Below the pieces are notes generated by a model that was not told where the DNA came from, made no database searches, and saw only the letters and a program-made list of their open reading frames with translations. 64,000 nt of DNA, from contig JAPLKS010000017.1 in assembly GCA_026387915.1 (NCBI GenBank), positions 1 to 64,000 of the forward strand, in the 5' to 3' direction. The stretch is from Gemmatimonadota bacterium. GTDB taxonomy: Bacteria > Gemmatimonadota > Gemmatimonadetes > Gemmatimonadales > Gemmatimonadaceae. The translations under genes and the position numbers were made by a program. This document shows, piece by piece, positions 21,004 to 29,305 of this stretch; the first letter of the stretch is position 1, and every line of letters starts with the position of its first letter.

Positions 21004-22052
21004 CGGAGCACCACCTCGGCGGTAATCGCGCCCACGTCGCGCAGGGCTTCGAAGATCGCGCCGATCTCACTGGCCGTTGCCTGCATGGCGTGGAGTGCGG
21101 AGGCGATCTTCTGCACCGGCGTACCGGTCGGCACGCGCATGCCGCGCACCGATGCTGTCGTATCAGTTGACGGGCCGATGCTGAGCGTAATGCCAGCGTG
21201 GCTCACGGTGGCTTCACCCACTAGCAACTCGCCGCCTGCCACCACCGTGCCGTCGCGTCCGTCAATCACAAGCTTGGCCGCGCGAGCCGGGCGCACCTTC
21301 ACATCACGCACACGTGCGAGCGCATTCGCGAATCCGCCGGCGGTGTCCTTGAACGCGAGGACGATTGACCCGGGATCCTCGACCTTCGCAATCCCCTTGG
21401 CGCCTAGCGCCGAGTCGATCGCCGCGGCCATACGGGTGGCGGTCACGAGGTCTGGTTCACGCAGCAACAACTTATTGGAGGTCGCCATCTGCGGACGCGG
21501 CATGTCGGCTTCGAGCATGCCACCATCTGGGACGCGCGCGGTGGTGAGCAGCTGCGCCTGCTGACGGCTGACGCCACCAACGCTCACCACGAGCGCACCC
21601 TGCGCACCGGCGAGTGGCTTGCCACCAGCGTCCGCAACGAGCGGCGTCATCCACAACACGCCACCGCGCAGCGACTGTGCATCGCCTAGCGACGACACGC
21701 GCACTTCAAAGTGTCCGCCCGGGCGGAGGTACGGAGAGATTTCAGCCGTCACGAGCACCGCCGCCACATTGCGCGTGCGCAGCATTTCAGCGGGTACTTC
21801 CACATCGAAACGACGGAGCAGGTTGACCACCGACTGCACGGTCTGCCGCGAACCGGAGGTGCCCATCACGCGATCGCCGGTCCCGTTGAGGCCGGTCACG
21901 AGACCGTAGCCCATCAAACGCACCGGCGGCGCGGCATCGGTCATCACGAGGTCGCGCACGCGCACATCCTGGGCGCGTGCCGTACCAGCCACCACCGAGA
22001 GGAGGAGAGCGGCGAATACCGCGCGACGAACCACAAACGAAAGTGACATCAT
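21000..22052 (-). CDS. flgI: Flagellar P-ring protein FlgI
   Basis: Encodes 350 residues with a signal peptide ending near TARAQ. Family blocks are VRDLVMTDAAPPVRLMGYGLVTGLNGTGD, LRRFDVEVPAEMLRTRNVAAVLVTAEI, LSSLGDAQSLRGGVLWMTPL and VVAGGELLVGEATVSHAGITLSI. It is a periplasmic ring around the rod in the peptidoglycan layer. It overlaps flgH and flgJ by 4 bases each, so the gene block is tightly coupled. Confidence 0.95.
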   Translation of the reverse strand: MMSLSFVVRRAVFAALLLSVVAGTARAQDVRVRDLVMTDAAPPVRLMGYGLVTGLNGTGDRVMGTSGSRQTVQSVVNLLRRFDVEVPAEMLRTRNVAAVLVTAEISPYLRPGGHFEVRVSSLGDAQSLRGGVLWMTPLVADAGGKPLAGAQGALVVSVGGVSRQQAQLLTTARVPDGGMLEADMPRPQMATSNKLLLREPDLVTATRMAAAIDSALGAKGIAKVEDPGSIVLAFKDTAGGFANALARVRDVKVRPARAAKLVIDGRDGTVVAGGELLVGEATVSHAGITLSIGPSTDTTASVRGMRVPTGTPVQKIASALHAMQATASEIGAIFEALRDVGAITAEVVLR

Positions 22053-22696
22053 GGCCAGACGAGTCCGAGAACCTTCGAGAGAATACCCGAGCGCGGCGTG
22101 CCGAGCGATCCACCCTTTTGGGCGTACTCGATCTGCGCGTCTGCGATCTTGGTGGAGAGCACGGCGTTGCTCGCCGCATCCACATCCTGCGGCCGGATCC
22201 AGCCCGTGACGACGACGTCCTGCTGGTTCTTGTCGATGTTCACGAGTTTATGTCCGCGAATCTGCAGCATGCCCTGGGGCGACACGCCGATCACACGCAC
22301 GCTCATCTGCGACCGGAAATCGTTGCCGCGATTGGCGAGGCCCGCCTTGCGCGAGTTGCCGTTGTTGTCGAAGTCCATGCTCACATCGACGTTGGCCGAC
22401 GGCGCGCCAGGCGAAGCGGGCGGCCGAATGTTCAGCCCGAGCGACTTAGAGCGATTCTCCGAGTTGTTGTCGGTGAGGTTGGCATTGGCACTGGTGCGTT
22501 CGTTGATCATCACCATGATGATGTCCCCAACGCCGTAGCGCATCTTGTCTGAGGTCCACGACTGACGCACCGGCGGCTGTAGCGCAAACGAATCCGCCAC
22601 CGGCTTGGGCGCCGTCTTGCTCTGGGCAGCGAGCGCCAATGCGGTCATCGGCAACAGCGCTGCCGCACAGCACGCGCGGCGAAGGAACGGGGTCAT
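22049..22696 (-). CDS. flgH: Flagellar L-ring protein FlgH
   Basis: Encodes 215 residues from ATG 22696, which has GAGGAG upstream at 8 bases; ATG 22711, overlapping the flgA stop, is the alternative. Conserved blocks are MRYGVGDIIMVMINERTSANAN, FRSQMSVRVIGVSPQGMLQIRGHK, NIDKNQQDVVVTGWIRPQDVD and IEYAQKGGSLGTPRSG. It forms the outer-membrane ring. Unlike the usual lipoprotein, the signal region ends ALALAAQS with no lipobox cysteine, so this FlgH appears not to be lipidated. Confidence 0.92.
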   Translation of the reverse strand: MTPFLRRACCAAALLPMTALALAAQSKTAPKPVADSFALQPPVRQSWTSDKMRYGVGDIIMVMINERTSANANLTDNNSENRSKSLGLNIRPPASPGAPSANVDVSMDFDNNGNSRKAGLANRGNDFRSQMSVRVIGVSPQGMLQIRGHKLVNIDKNQQDVVVTGWIRPQDVDAASNAVLSTKIADAQIEYAQKGGSLGTPRSGILSKVLGLVWP

Positions 22697-22707
22697 CGTG
22701 AAACTCC

Positions 22708-23175
22708 TCATGGAAGCGAAATAGTCGCGGGGCCAGTCACGGTCCCGGTAATAGTGCGTTGGGCATCCAAGCGCACGCGCACACGTTCCCCTAGCACACC
22801 AGGGCCGAGTGCGGTGCCATCACGCGAAACCACAATGCCGTCTACTGTCGCCTGCACCCGTACTGGGGCGCCGGCATGGACCAACTGCGGCGGAGCAATT
22901 GCCGGCTCCCGCAACGCTTCGCCCTGACGGACAATGCGACGGGTGATCCAGCCATCTATAGAAGCAGGATTGCCATCTGCCTCGGCGACAATATCACCGA
23001 GCGAGAGCACGAGCCCCCGCGGCAGATCGCGCGCGGCGCGAAGCGTGGCCGGGGCCACACGACCCGCCGATGCCACCTGCACGCTCTGCGTTGCCGACGC
23101 AGCTGCCCCCTGCGCGTCGGCAGCGCGAACGCCGGCGACGAGCAAGAGTCCCGCGAGCAACGCCCGATGCGTCAT
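22708..23175 (-). CDS. flgA: Flagella basal body P-ring formation protein FlgA
   Basis: Encodes 155 residues with a signal peptide (cleavage near ADAQ). A SAF-type fold follows: RAARDLPRGLVLSLGDIVAE, RRIVRQGEALREPAIAPPQLVHAGAPVRV and the C-terminal GVLGERVRVRLDAQRTITGTV. It is the periplasmic chaperone for P-ring (FlgI) assembly. It sits between flgG and flgH with a 2-base gap upstream. Confidence 0.88.
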   Translation of the reverse strand: MTHRALLAGLLLVAGVRAADAQGAAASATQSVQVASAGRVAPATLRAARDLPRGLVLSLGDIVAEADGNPASIDGWITRRIVRQGEALREPAIAPPQLVHAGAPVRVQATVDGIVVSRDGTALGPGVLGERVRVRLDAQRTITGTVTGPATISLP

Positions 23176-23177
23176 GA

Positions 23178-23966
23178 TTAGCGCACCAAGTTGTTCGAGA
23201 TGTCAGCCATCGACTCGCTGTTCTTGACGGCCTTCGAATTGATTTCGTACGCGCGCATGGCGGAGATCATATCCACCATCTCCTGCACGATTTCGACGTT
23301 GCTGGCTTCGAGGTAACCCTGCGAGACCTGACCAATGCCATCTTCGTCGGGATACCCAGTGGCCGGATCGCCGGACGCGCTCGTGGCCGCCATCAAGTTG
23401 CCGCCCATCGACTGCAGCCCAGACGGATTGGCAAACCGCGCGAGCTCGATGCGGCCGATTTCCACCGGCTTTGCGTCCGTGCTCATCGTGGCAGTCACAA
23501 TGCCGTTGGGAGAGATCGCGAGATTGGCGAGGCCAGCAGGGATTTTGATGCCAGGCACAATCGTGTGCCCTTCGCTCGTCACGAGCGTGCCCTGATCCGA
23601 GATCTGGAACGAACCGTCGCGCGTATACGCCGTCTGGCCGTTGGGGAGCTGCACCTGAAAGAATCCTTCGCCTTGGATCGCGAGATCGAGCGGACGATTG
23701 GTCTGCTCGAGCGCGCCCTGCGAATGCATACGCTCCACTCCAGCGAGCCGCGTACCACGTCCCACCTGAATGGCGGGCGTCGTGCTGGCGTCGGTGGCGT
23801 TGACAACCGCCGCACCTTGGACCGTTTGATACAGCAGGTCTTCAAAGTGTGCGCGGCTGCGTTTGAAGCCGGTCGTGTTGACGTTCGCGAGATTGTTGGC
23901 GATGACCTCAGTGCGGGTCTGCTGCGCCATCATTCCCGTGGCGGCGGCACGAAGAGCGGGATCCAT
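23178..23966 (-). CDS. flgG: Flagellar distal rod protein FlgG
   Basis: Encodes 262 residues, standard length. It has the N-terminal rod signature MDPALRAAATGMMAQQTRTEVIANNLANVNTTGFKR, the internal LDLAIQGEGFFQVQLPNGQTAYTRDGSF and the C-terminal GYLEASNVEIVQEMVDMISAMRAYEINSKAVKNSE. It builds the distal rod that crosses the periplasm. It is the second gene of the sigma54-driven flgF operon. Confidence 0.95.
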   Translation of the reverse strand: MDPALRAAATGMMAQQTRTEVIANNLANVNTTGFKRSRAHFEDLLYQTVQGAAVVNATDASTTPAIQVGRGTRLAGVERMHSQGALEQTNRPLDLAIQGEGFFQVQLPNGQTAYTRDGSFQISDQGTLVTSEGHTIVPGIKIPAGLANLAISPNGIVTATMSTDAKPVEIGRIELARFANPSGLQSMGGNLMAATSASGDPATGYPDEDGIGQVSQGYLEASNVEIVQEMVDMISAMRAYEINSKAVKNSESMADISNNLVR

Positions 23967-23980
23967 GTATGACTCCGGAG

Positions 23981-24727
23981 TTAGCTGGGCTTGCCGAGTT
24001 CGGTCACCGCGATGCCGCGGGCCGAATCAATGGTCGAGATAGTTTTCTGCACGCTGGCGTACGCGCGCTGGACGGCGATCATATCAACGAGCGAGTCGAT
24101 GGAGCCGACATTGCTCTCCTCGCGTGAACCCTGACGCACCGAGCGGTCGGCGGGGGCGAGGCGTTGGCGCGTGGCGCCGGGAATAAAGAGGCCGCCGCCT
24201 TCATGCTGCAGACGGGAGCCCGTGGGAGCGGTTTCAATACGAAGGCGCGCGATCTGCTTGCCGTCGGCCAGCACGGCGCCGTCTTCTTTGACGGTGAGCG
24301 CCTTGGTGGCATGCGGTACGACGATCGGTCCGTCCACACCGCCGGCGTCGTCGGCTTCGCCGAGCAACGGATGCCCAGCCTGATCCACGATGCGCGACTG
24401 GTCATCGAGGTGCAGGGAGCCGCCACGGGTCAGACGTTCACCCGCCGTTCCCTCCGTCGTGCCCTGCGCCACGAAAAAGCCGTCGCGGGCAATGGCGAGA
24501 TCGAGCGGTGCGCCGGTATTGGTCATGGGACCGGCGCGAAAGTCAGTGGCGGTTTCAACGGCCGGCGTACTGCCGTCCGAGAGGAGACGCGCAAAAGCGC
24601 GCTCCCCCTTGAAGCCGTCCGTATTGATGTTGGCGAGGTTGTTGGCCACGACTTCCTGGCGGCGCTCCAGATAGCGGAGTGCCGCGGCGGCGTTGTCGAG
24701 TCCAGTTGGACGAATTCCAGTACCCAT
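23981..24727 (-). CDS. flgF: Flagellar proximal rod protein FlgF
   Basis: Encodes 248 residues starting MGTGIRPTGLDNAAAALRYLERRQEVVANNLANINTDGFKGE. It also has LDLAIARDGFFVAQG and the C-terminal SNVGSIDSLVDMIAVQRAYASVQKTISTID. The ATG at 24727 has CGGAGG upstream, so the extended frame to 24748 is rejected. It is the first gene of the operon flgF-G-A-H-I-J-N-K-csrA, with a near-perfect sigma54 promoter 29 bases upstream. Confidence 0.92.
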   Translation of the reverse strand: MGTGIRPTGLDNAAAALRYLERRQEVVANNLANINTDGFKGERAFARLLSDGSTPAVETATDFRAGPMTNTGAPLDLAIARDGFFVAQGTTEGTAGERLTRGGSLHLDDQSRIVDQAGHPLLGEADDAGGVDGPIVVPHATKALTVKEDGAVLADGKQIARLRIETAPTGSRLQHEGGGLFIPGATRQRLAPADRSVRQGSREESNVGSIDSLVDMIAVQRAYASVQKTISTIDSARGIAVTELGKPS

Positions 24728-24755
24728 CTTGATCCTCCGGTTCGCCAACTACAAG

Positions 24756-24771
24756 TGCAACGTCCGTGCCA
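24756..24771 (-). promoter_or_regulatory. Sigma54 promoter of the flgF operon
   Basis: On the minus strand TGGCAC-GGACG-TTGCA matches the -24/-12 consensus exactly with correct spacing. It lies 29 bases before the flgF start codon. A weaker regulator-like site (9 of 12 positions of CGGCAA-N3-TTGCCG) is at 24856-24870. Confidence 0.85.
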
Positions 24772-24816
24772 CGCCGCTCGCTCGCTAACCTGTTGATTTA
24801 CAATCACTTACAGAAA

Positions 24817-24848
24817 CACCCCGGCGCCACCTGAGCGGGGCCGGGGTG
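24817..24848 (-). terminator. Terminator after fliA
   Basis: CACCCCGGC and GCCGGGGTG form a perfect 9-bp stem around a 14-base loop, 49 bases past the fliA stop. On the minus strand it is followed by TTTCTG. It separates the fliL-fliA operon from the flgF promoter. Confidence 0.7.
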
Positions 24849-24897
24849 TTCATTTAGGAAGATTTTGCCGGGTACTTGGCCTACCCGGTTGGTCCTT

Positions 24898-25659
24898 TCA
24901 GGCGACGTTCGCCCGGAGCGGCTGAAGCTGCTTGCGGAGCCGGCCAAGCGCCTTGGACCGGATCTGCGACACCCGCGATTCCGTGAGTTCAAGAATCGCC
25001 GCGATTTCATGGAGCTTGAGCTCTTCGAAATAGTACAGCGTCAGCACAATGCGCTCCTGCTCACCGAGCCCTTGGATGGCCGATCGCAGAATGTCGACTT
25101 CCTGGTCGAAGTTGATGCGCTCCTCAACCCCTTCTTCATCTGGGCTCGACAGCGTTTCGGCGGGGGTCGGCGACTCTTCGTTGTTCTCGCGTGTGCTGCG
25201 GTCCAGCGGAATATGGACCGCGCCTTCGATGTCGGCCTGCCACTTCCAGAGCGTCTGCACATCGACGCCAAGCGCTGTAGCGGTTTCCTTGTCGCTGGCA
25301 TCCTGGCCGATGGTGCGGCTCGCCTGTTCGTGCGCCACGCTGATCTGCCGCGACTTGCGGCGAATGGAGCGCGGCACGTGATCCTGGCGACGGAGCTCGT
25401 CGAGGATCGCGCCGCGAATACGCGGGGCGGCAAAGGTGCTGAAAGCAAGACCACGACTGGGCTCAAAGCTCTCAAGCGCGCTCATGAGGCCAAGCGTGCC
25501 GGCGCTCACGAACTCGTCGAACTCCACGTCGGCGCCAAGGCCGGACGCGAGCTGACGAGCGACGAAGTACACAAGGCCGAGGTGCTCGTTCAATAACTGC
25601 TGGCGGGCATCGGCGTCGCCCTTCTGGTAACGCGTCCAGATCGGATCGAGGTCCATCAT
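24898..25659 (-). CDS. fliA: Flagellar sigma factor FliA (sigma28)
   Basis: Encodes 253 residues. Region 2 is HLGLVYFVARQLASGLG, DEFVSAGTLGLMSALESFEPSRGLAFSTFAAPRIRGAILDELRRQDHVPRSIRRKSR; region 4 has ERIVLTLYYFEELKLHEIAAILELTESRVSQIRSKALGRLR. It directs RNA polymerase to late flagellar promoters; three such promoters are visible in this window (motAB, fliC, flgM). The ATG at 25659 has GGAGAG upstream, and the flgM product at 55.3 kb is its anti-sigma factor. Last gene of the fliL operon. Confidence 0.95.
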   Translation of the reverse strand: MMDLDPIWTRYQKGDADARQQLLNEHLGLVYFVARQLASGLGADVEFDEFVSAGTLGLMSALESFEPSRGLAFSTFAAPRIRGAILDELRRQDHVPRSIRRKSRQISVAHEQASRTIGQDASDKETATALGVDVQTLWKWQADIEGAVHIPLDRSTRENNEESPTPAETLSSPDEEGVEERINFDQEVDILRSAIQGLGEQERIVLTLYYFEELKLHEIAAILELTESRVSQIRSKALGRLRKQLQPLRANVA

Positions 25660-25660
25660 C

Positions 25661-26413
25661 TCAGTCTCTCCAGGAATGCTGGCGCGCCGCATGGGAAGCG
25701 AACGCTGTGGTGGTGATTTCAGTAACCAGTCGTGCTGCGATCTCTAATCCGGTTTGTCCGGCGCGGAACCGGTCAGCGACATACGGGAGCGGATGGGCGG
25801 CAAGAATAGCCGCCCGCAACTCTTCATCTTCAGGAATCGTGCCAGCGTATCGCAGTTCGCGGTTGAGGAACCGCGAAGCGGCACTTTGCACCGATCGAAA
25901 TGCGTCAAGACCGCGTGCGGTATCTTGGCGATTGACGGCAAAATCAATCACCGCGAGCGGAGCGGCTTCGTGAATGGACTTCACCACGGCGTACGCTGCC
26001 GCGAGCGAGCCAGCGTCAATACTCGCGCTCACCACCAAGTGGTGCGCATCCAGCGTGCTCGCCACAGCACTGATCATGTCGTGCTGCGAGCCAGCATCGA
26101 TCACCACCACTTCATGTTCGCGAAACGCTGGCAGGAGTTTCCTGACCGCGGAGCGACTATCCCCCCCGGCAAGCATTGCCGTGCTGATGCCGAGCTGGTC
26201 GGCAGAATCGCCGAGCATTTTGGCACGTTCATCCGCATCGTTGGCGGTGCCGACGAGCATCGTGCGCCGTGACTCCGCACCGGCAGTTACGGCCATGAGC
26301 ATAGCCATCACCGACACGCCAGATCCTCGGCGTGGCGCACTCACCGCGATGATGCGCGTGTCGCCAAGTTGCGCCGCTGCGCGTCGACCGTTGAACGAAC
26401 GCGGTGCGGTCAT
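25661..26413 (-). CDS. flhG: FlhG/MinD-like protein with degenerate P-loop
   Basis: Encodes 250 residues in the FlhG position, between flhF and fliA. The fold resembles a MinD-type ATPase (IIAVSAPRRGSGVSVMAMLMAV, EVVVIDAG, LVVSASIDAGSLAAAYAVVKSI, DFAVNRQD). However, the deviant Walker A (normally GKGGVGKT) reads PRRGSGVS at about 28-34, so both signature lysines are missing. FlhG normally stimulates the FlhF GTPase and limits flagellar number. Here ATP-driven membrane cycling is doubtful, and the protein may act constitutively or as a FlhF/regulator partner only. It overlaps flhF by 4 bases. Confidence 0.75.
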   Translation of the reverse strand: MTAPRSFNGRRAAAQLGDTRIIAVSAPRRGSGVSVMAMLMAVTAGAESRRTMLVGTANDADERAKMLGDSADQLGISTAMLAGGDSRSAVRKLLPAFREHEVVVIDAGSQHDMISAVASTLDAHHLVVSASIDAGSLAAAYAVVKSIHEAAPLAVIDFAVNRQDTARGLDAFRSVQSAASRFLNRELRYAGTIPEDEELRAAILAAHPLPYVADRFRAGQTGLEIAARLVTEITTTAFASHAARQHSWRD

Positions 26414-27234
26414 GCGAATGCGACCTGTTCGTCCGGTGCCACATCAAACGCGTTGATAATCATCGGCCCGGCCAAGTGGAGATCACCGCCGGCCAGCTGG
26501 CCATCAGTAATCCAACGGGCGGGCAGACTCAGCGCGCTCGCGATCATTGCGAGATTGGCGTCGTTGGGCACTTCATCGAGCTTCGTCAGCAACGCGTGCG
26601 ACACGCCGAGCGATTCGGCGTCTTCGCGAATGTGCGACGCGAGATCAAAGCGCGTCGTAGCCGGAAAAACGAGATGCGTTTCGTCTGGATTGATCTCGCG
26701 GAGCATCGAACGCCATACGGCGCGTGCGGCACGCGGCGCGCAGCCGGGCGTGTCGACAATAATCACGTCACACGCCGCGAGGCGGCGCTGCGCGGTGTGA
26801 ATGCTCTTCTGGTCGTGCACGACTTCGACGTCCAAGTCGTGCGCGTCGGCAAAGCGAATAAGGCTCTCAAACGTGCCGCTCCGGTCCGGATCAATCACGA
26901 GCAGACCGGCGCGCGACGCTCCAAACGCATCATCACTCACGGCGAGCTTCTGTGCCGTGAGTGTCTTGCCGCCGCCCGTTGGCCCCACGAGGGCTACGAC
27001 ATATGGACGATCGCGGCGCACGCCACGTGGTGCGAATACGGGAGGTGCGGCTGGAGTCAGCTGCCGGCGAAAGCGGGCGATCTCGCGCGCGTCCACGGCG
27101 ACGACTTCGATAAATGTCTGTCGGCCCTCGCGCACCACGCGCGAGTGCGCGATCATGGCGTCGTCGCCGAGTGTCAGGCTTACGTCGCGGTACACGGTGG
27201 CCAGATCTCGGCCACGGAATCGTTCAAGCCGCAT
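26410..27234 (-). CDS. flhF: FlhF-like SRP-family GTPase, short form
   Basis: Encodes 274 residues. Walker A VGPTGGGKT (83-91) is intact; VIDPDRSG, VIIVDTPGC and LTKLDEVPN are the further GTPase motifs. The N-terminal 75 residues start MRLERFRGRDLATVYRDVSLTLGDDAMI, like the FlhF B-domain edge, but the usual extended basic region and N-domain helices are very reduced. FlhF sets the site and number of flagella at the pole. It overlaps flhA by 11 bases and flhG by 4. Confidence 0.82.
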   Translation of the reverse strand: MRLERFRGRDLATVYRDVSLTLGDDAMIAHSRVVREGRQTFIEVVAVDAREIARFRRQLTPAAPPVFAPRGVRRDRPYVVALVGPTGGGKTLTAQKLAVSDDAFGASRAGLLVIDPDRSGTFESLIRFADAHDLDVEVVHDQKSIHTAQRRLAACDVIIVDTPGCAPRAARAVWRSMLREINPDETHLVFPATTRFDLASHIREDAESLGVSHALLTKLDEVPNDANLAMIASALSLPARWITDGQLAGGDLHLAGPMIINAFDVAPDEQVAFA

Positions 27235-29305
27235 GTTTCAGCTCCCACGTCCCGATAGTGCTCAGGTTGACGAACGGTGGCAGTTCCGCGAGCGATACCA
27301 CGGGCAGCTGCGGCATCACAGGCTCAATCAGACGACGTACGCCAACGCGGAGACCGGGCGGCACGAAGAGCGGCATCGTGCGCGCGTCGGGCGCGGCGGC
27401 CATAAGGTTCTGCAGTTCGCGGAGCAGTCCAGCCAAAGAATCGGGCGTGAGCAGGCTCGTGCCAGGCTGAGCCGAGCGCGGAGCAAAGAGCCCCATGAGC
27501 GATGCCTCGAGGCGCGGTCCAAGCGTAATGCCGCGCAGCGCGCCGTCTTCGCCCATGAACTGATTGGCAATGACGTTGCCGAGCGAACGGCGCACGTGCT
27601 CGGTGAGCTGTTCCGGATCTTTGACCACGTCGGCATTGTCGCCGAGCGCTTCGAGAATCGTGACCAGGTCGCGAATCGGAACGCGCTCACGGAGAAGGCG
27701 CTGCAGCACGCGGTGCAGAATGCCCAGTGAGATTTTGGCAGGCACGACTTCTTCAACAAGTGCCGGATGCGTCCGCTTGAGCGTCTCGACCATTTCCTGC
27801 ACGTCCTGGCGACCGAGCAGTTCAGCGGCGTTGGCCTTGATGGTCTCCATCAAGTGCGTGGCCACCATCGTGGTCGGTTCAACTACGACGTAGCCCAGCG
27901 CTTCAGCCTCGGTGCGGCGCGACGGATTGATCCAACGCGCCGGCATACCGAAACTCGGATCCGATGCTTCGACGCCGTCAATCGGCTCGAGCACAGCGCC
28001 AGTATCGAGCGCGAGCACAAAGCGCGGGAGCACCTCGGCGCGCGCGACTTCGGAGCCGCGGAGCTTGATGATGTATTCGTTGGCCGGCAGACGGACGTCA
28101 TCGCGAATGCGAATGGCCGGCACCAGAATGCCGAGGTCCACCGCGGCCTGCTTGCGGAGGAGGCTAATGCGTTCGAGCAGGTCGCCGCCCTGCGACTCGT
28201 CGATGATCGGAATGAGCGCGTAGCCCACTTCGATTTCGATCGGGTCGAGTTGCAGCAAGTCCTTGAGCGGCGACGGTGCGGGCGGTGCGGCCGCTTCGGG
28301 CACAATGCGCTCCGACTCGGCTTTCGCTTCGCGCTGATCCTGAGCGTCCGTGGCCACTTTACCAATCGCAGCAAACACACCGGCCAGAATCAAGAACGGA
28401 ATCGTGGGGAGGCCCGGGATGATAGCGAAGGACGCCAACACACCACCGGTGATATACAGGGCCTTGGGCTGCGCGCCGAGCTGCGAGCTCAACACGTTGC
28501 CGAGGCGCGTGCCACCCGCGGACGTGACCATCAGGCCAGCGGCGGTGGAGACGATCAGCGCGGGAATCTGCGCGACGAGTCCTTCACCAACGGTGAGGAT
28601 GGTGTACGTCGAAGCCGCATCGGCAATCGGGAGGCCGCGCTGCACCACACCAATAAAGATGCCGCCCAGAATATTGATGCCCGTAATGAGCAGGCCGGCA
28701 ATCGCGTCGCCCTTTACGAACTTTGAGGCGCCGTCCATCGCGCCAAAGAAATCGGCTTGGCGGCTGATGATCGAGCGACGTTCGCGCGCGGTGGCCTCGT
28801 CAATAAGACCGGCGCTCAAGTCGGCGTCGATCGCCATTTGCTTGCCGGGCATGGCGTCAAGGGTGAAGCGCGCCGCCACTTCGGCCACGCGTCCAGCACC
28901 CTTCGTGATAACGATAAAATTGATGCCAACGAGAATCAGGAAGAGCACGAGACCCACGGCATAGTTGCCGCCGATCACGAACTTGCCGAATGCCTCAATC
29001 ACCTGTCCCGCATGGCCCTGCCCAAGAATCAACCGTGTGGAACTCACGTTGAGCGCGAGGCGGAAGAGCGTGAGCAAGAGCAGCAGCGCGGGGAAGGAGC
29101 TGAACTCAAGCGGGTCTGTGGTATAGAGCGCCGCGAGCAAGACTACCAGCGACACGCCAATGGAGAGCGCCAAGAACAAGTCGAGCATGAACGGCGGCAG
29201 CGGCACCACCAGCAAGGCGATGACGAAGACGACGGCCACGGCGACGCCAACTTCGGCGATTCGCGCGCGGCGCACATCCGGGCCCGGAACGATCATGGTG
29301 CTCAT
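27224..29305 (-). CDS. flhA: Flagellar export gate protein FlhA
   Basis: Encodes 693 residues, full length. Eight N-terminal transmembrane segments occupy about 20-330, including the conserved FHIPEP-type loop region (AARFTLDAMPGKQMAIDADLSAGLIDEATARERR). A large cytoplasmic domain follows (LDPIEIEVGYALIPIID, WINPSRRTEAEALGYVVVEPTTMVATHL, IRDLVTILEALGDNA). It energises and selects substrates for flagellar type III export. Confidence 0.96.
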   Translation of the reverse strand: MSTMIVPGPDVRRARIAEVGVAVAVVFVIALLVVPLPPFMLDLFLALSIGVSLVVLLAALYTTDPLEFSSFPALLLLLTLFRLALNVSSTRLILGQGHAGQVIEAFGKFVIGGNYAVGLVLFLILVGINFIVITKGAGRVAEVAARFTLDAMPGKQMAIDADLSAGLIDEATARERRSIISRQADFFGAMDGASKFVKGDAIAGLLITGINILGGIFIGVVQRGLPIADAASTYTILTVGEGLVAQIPALIVSTAAGLMVTSAGGTRLGNVLSSQLGAQPKALYITGGVLASFAIIPGLPTIPFLILAGVFAAIGKVATDAQDQREAKAESERIVPEAAAPPAPSPLKDLLQLDPIEIEVGYALIPIIDESQGGDLLERISLLRKQAAVDLGILVPAIRIRDDVRLPANEYIIKLRGSEVARAEVLPRFVLALDTGAVLEPIDGVEASDPSFGMPARWINPSRRTEAEALGYVVVEPTTMVATHLMETIKANAAELLGRQDVQEMVETLKRTHPALVEEVVPAKISLGILHRVLQRLLRERVPIRDLVTILEALGDNADVVKDPEQLTEHVRRSLGNVIANQFMGEDGALRGITLGPRLEASLMGLFAPRSAQPGTSLLTPDSLAGLLRELQNLMAAAPDARTMPLFVPPGLRVGVRRLIEPVMPQLPVVSLAELPPFVNLSTIGTWELKHAA

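Noticed and set aside
24856-24870. Fourth regulator palindrome near the flgF promoter
   Set aside because: Only 9 of 12 defined positions match and spacing to the -24 element (85 bases) differs from the other two sites.
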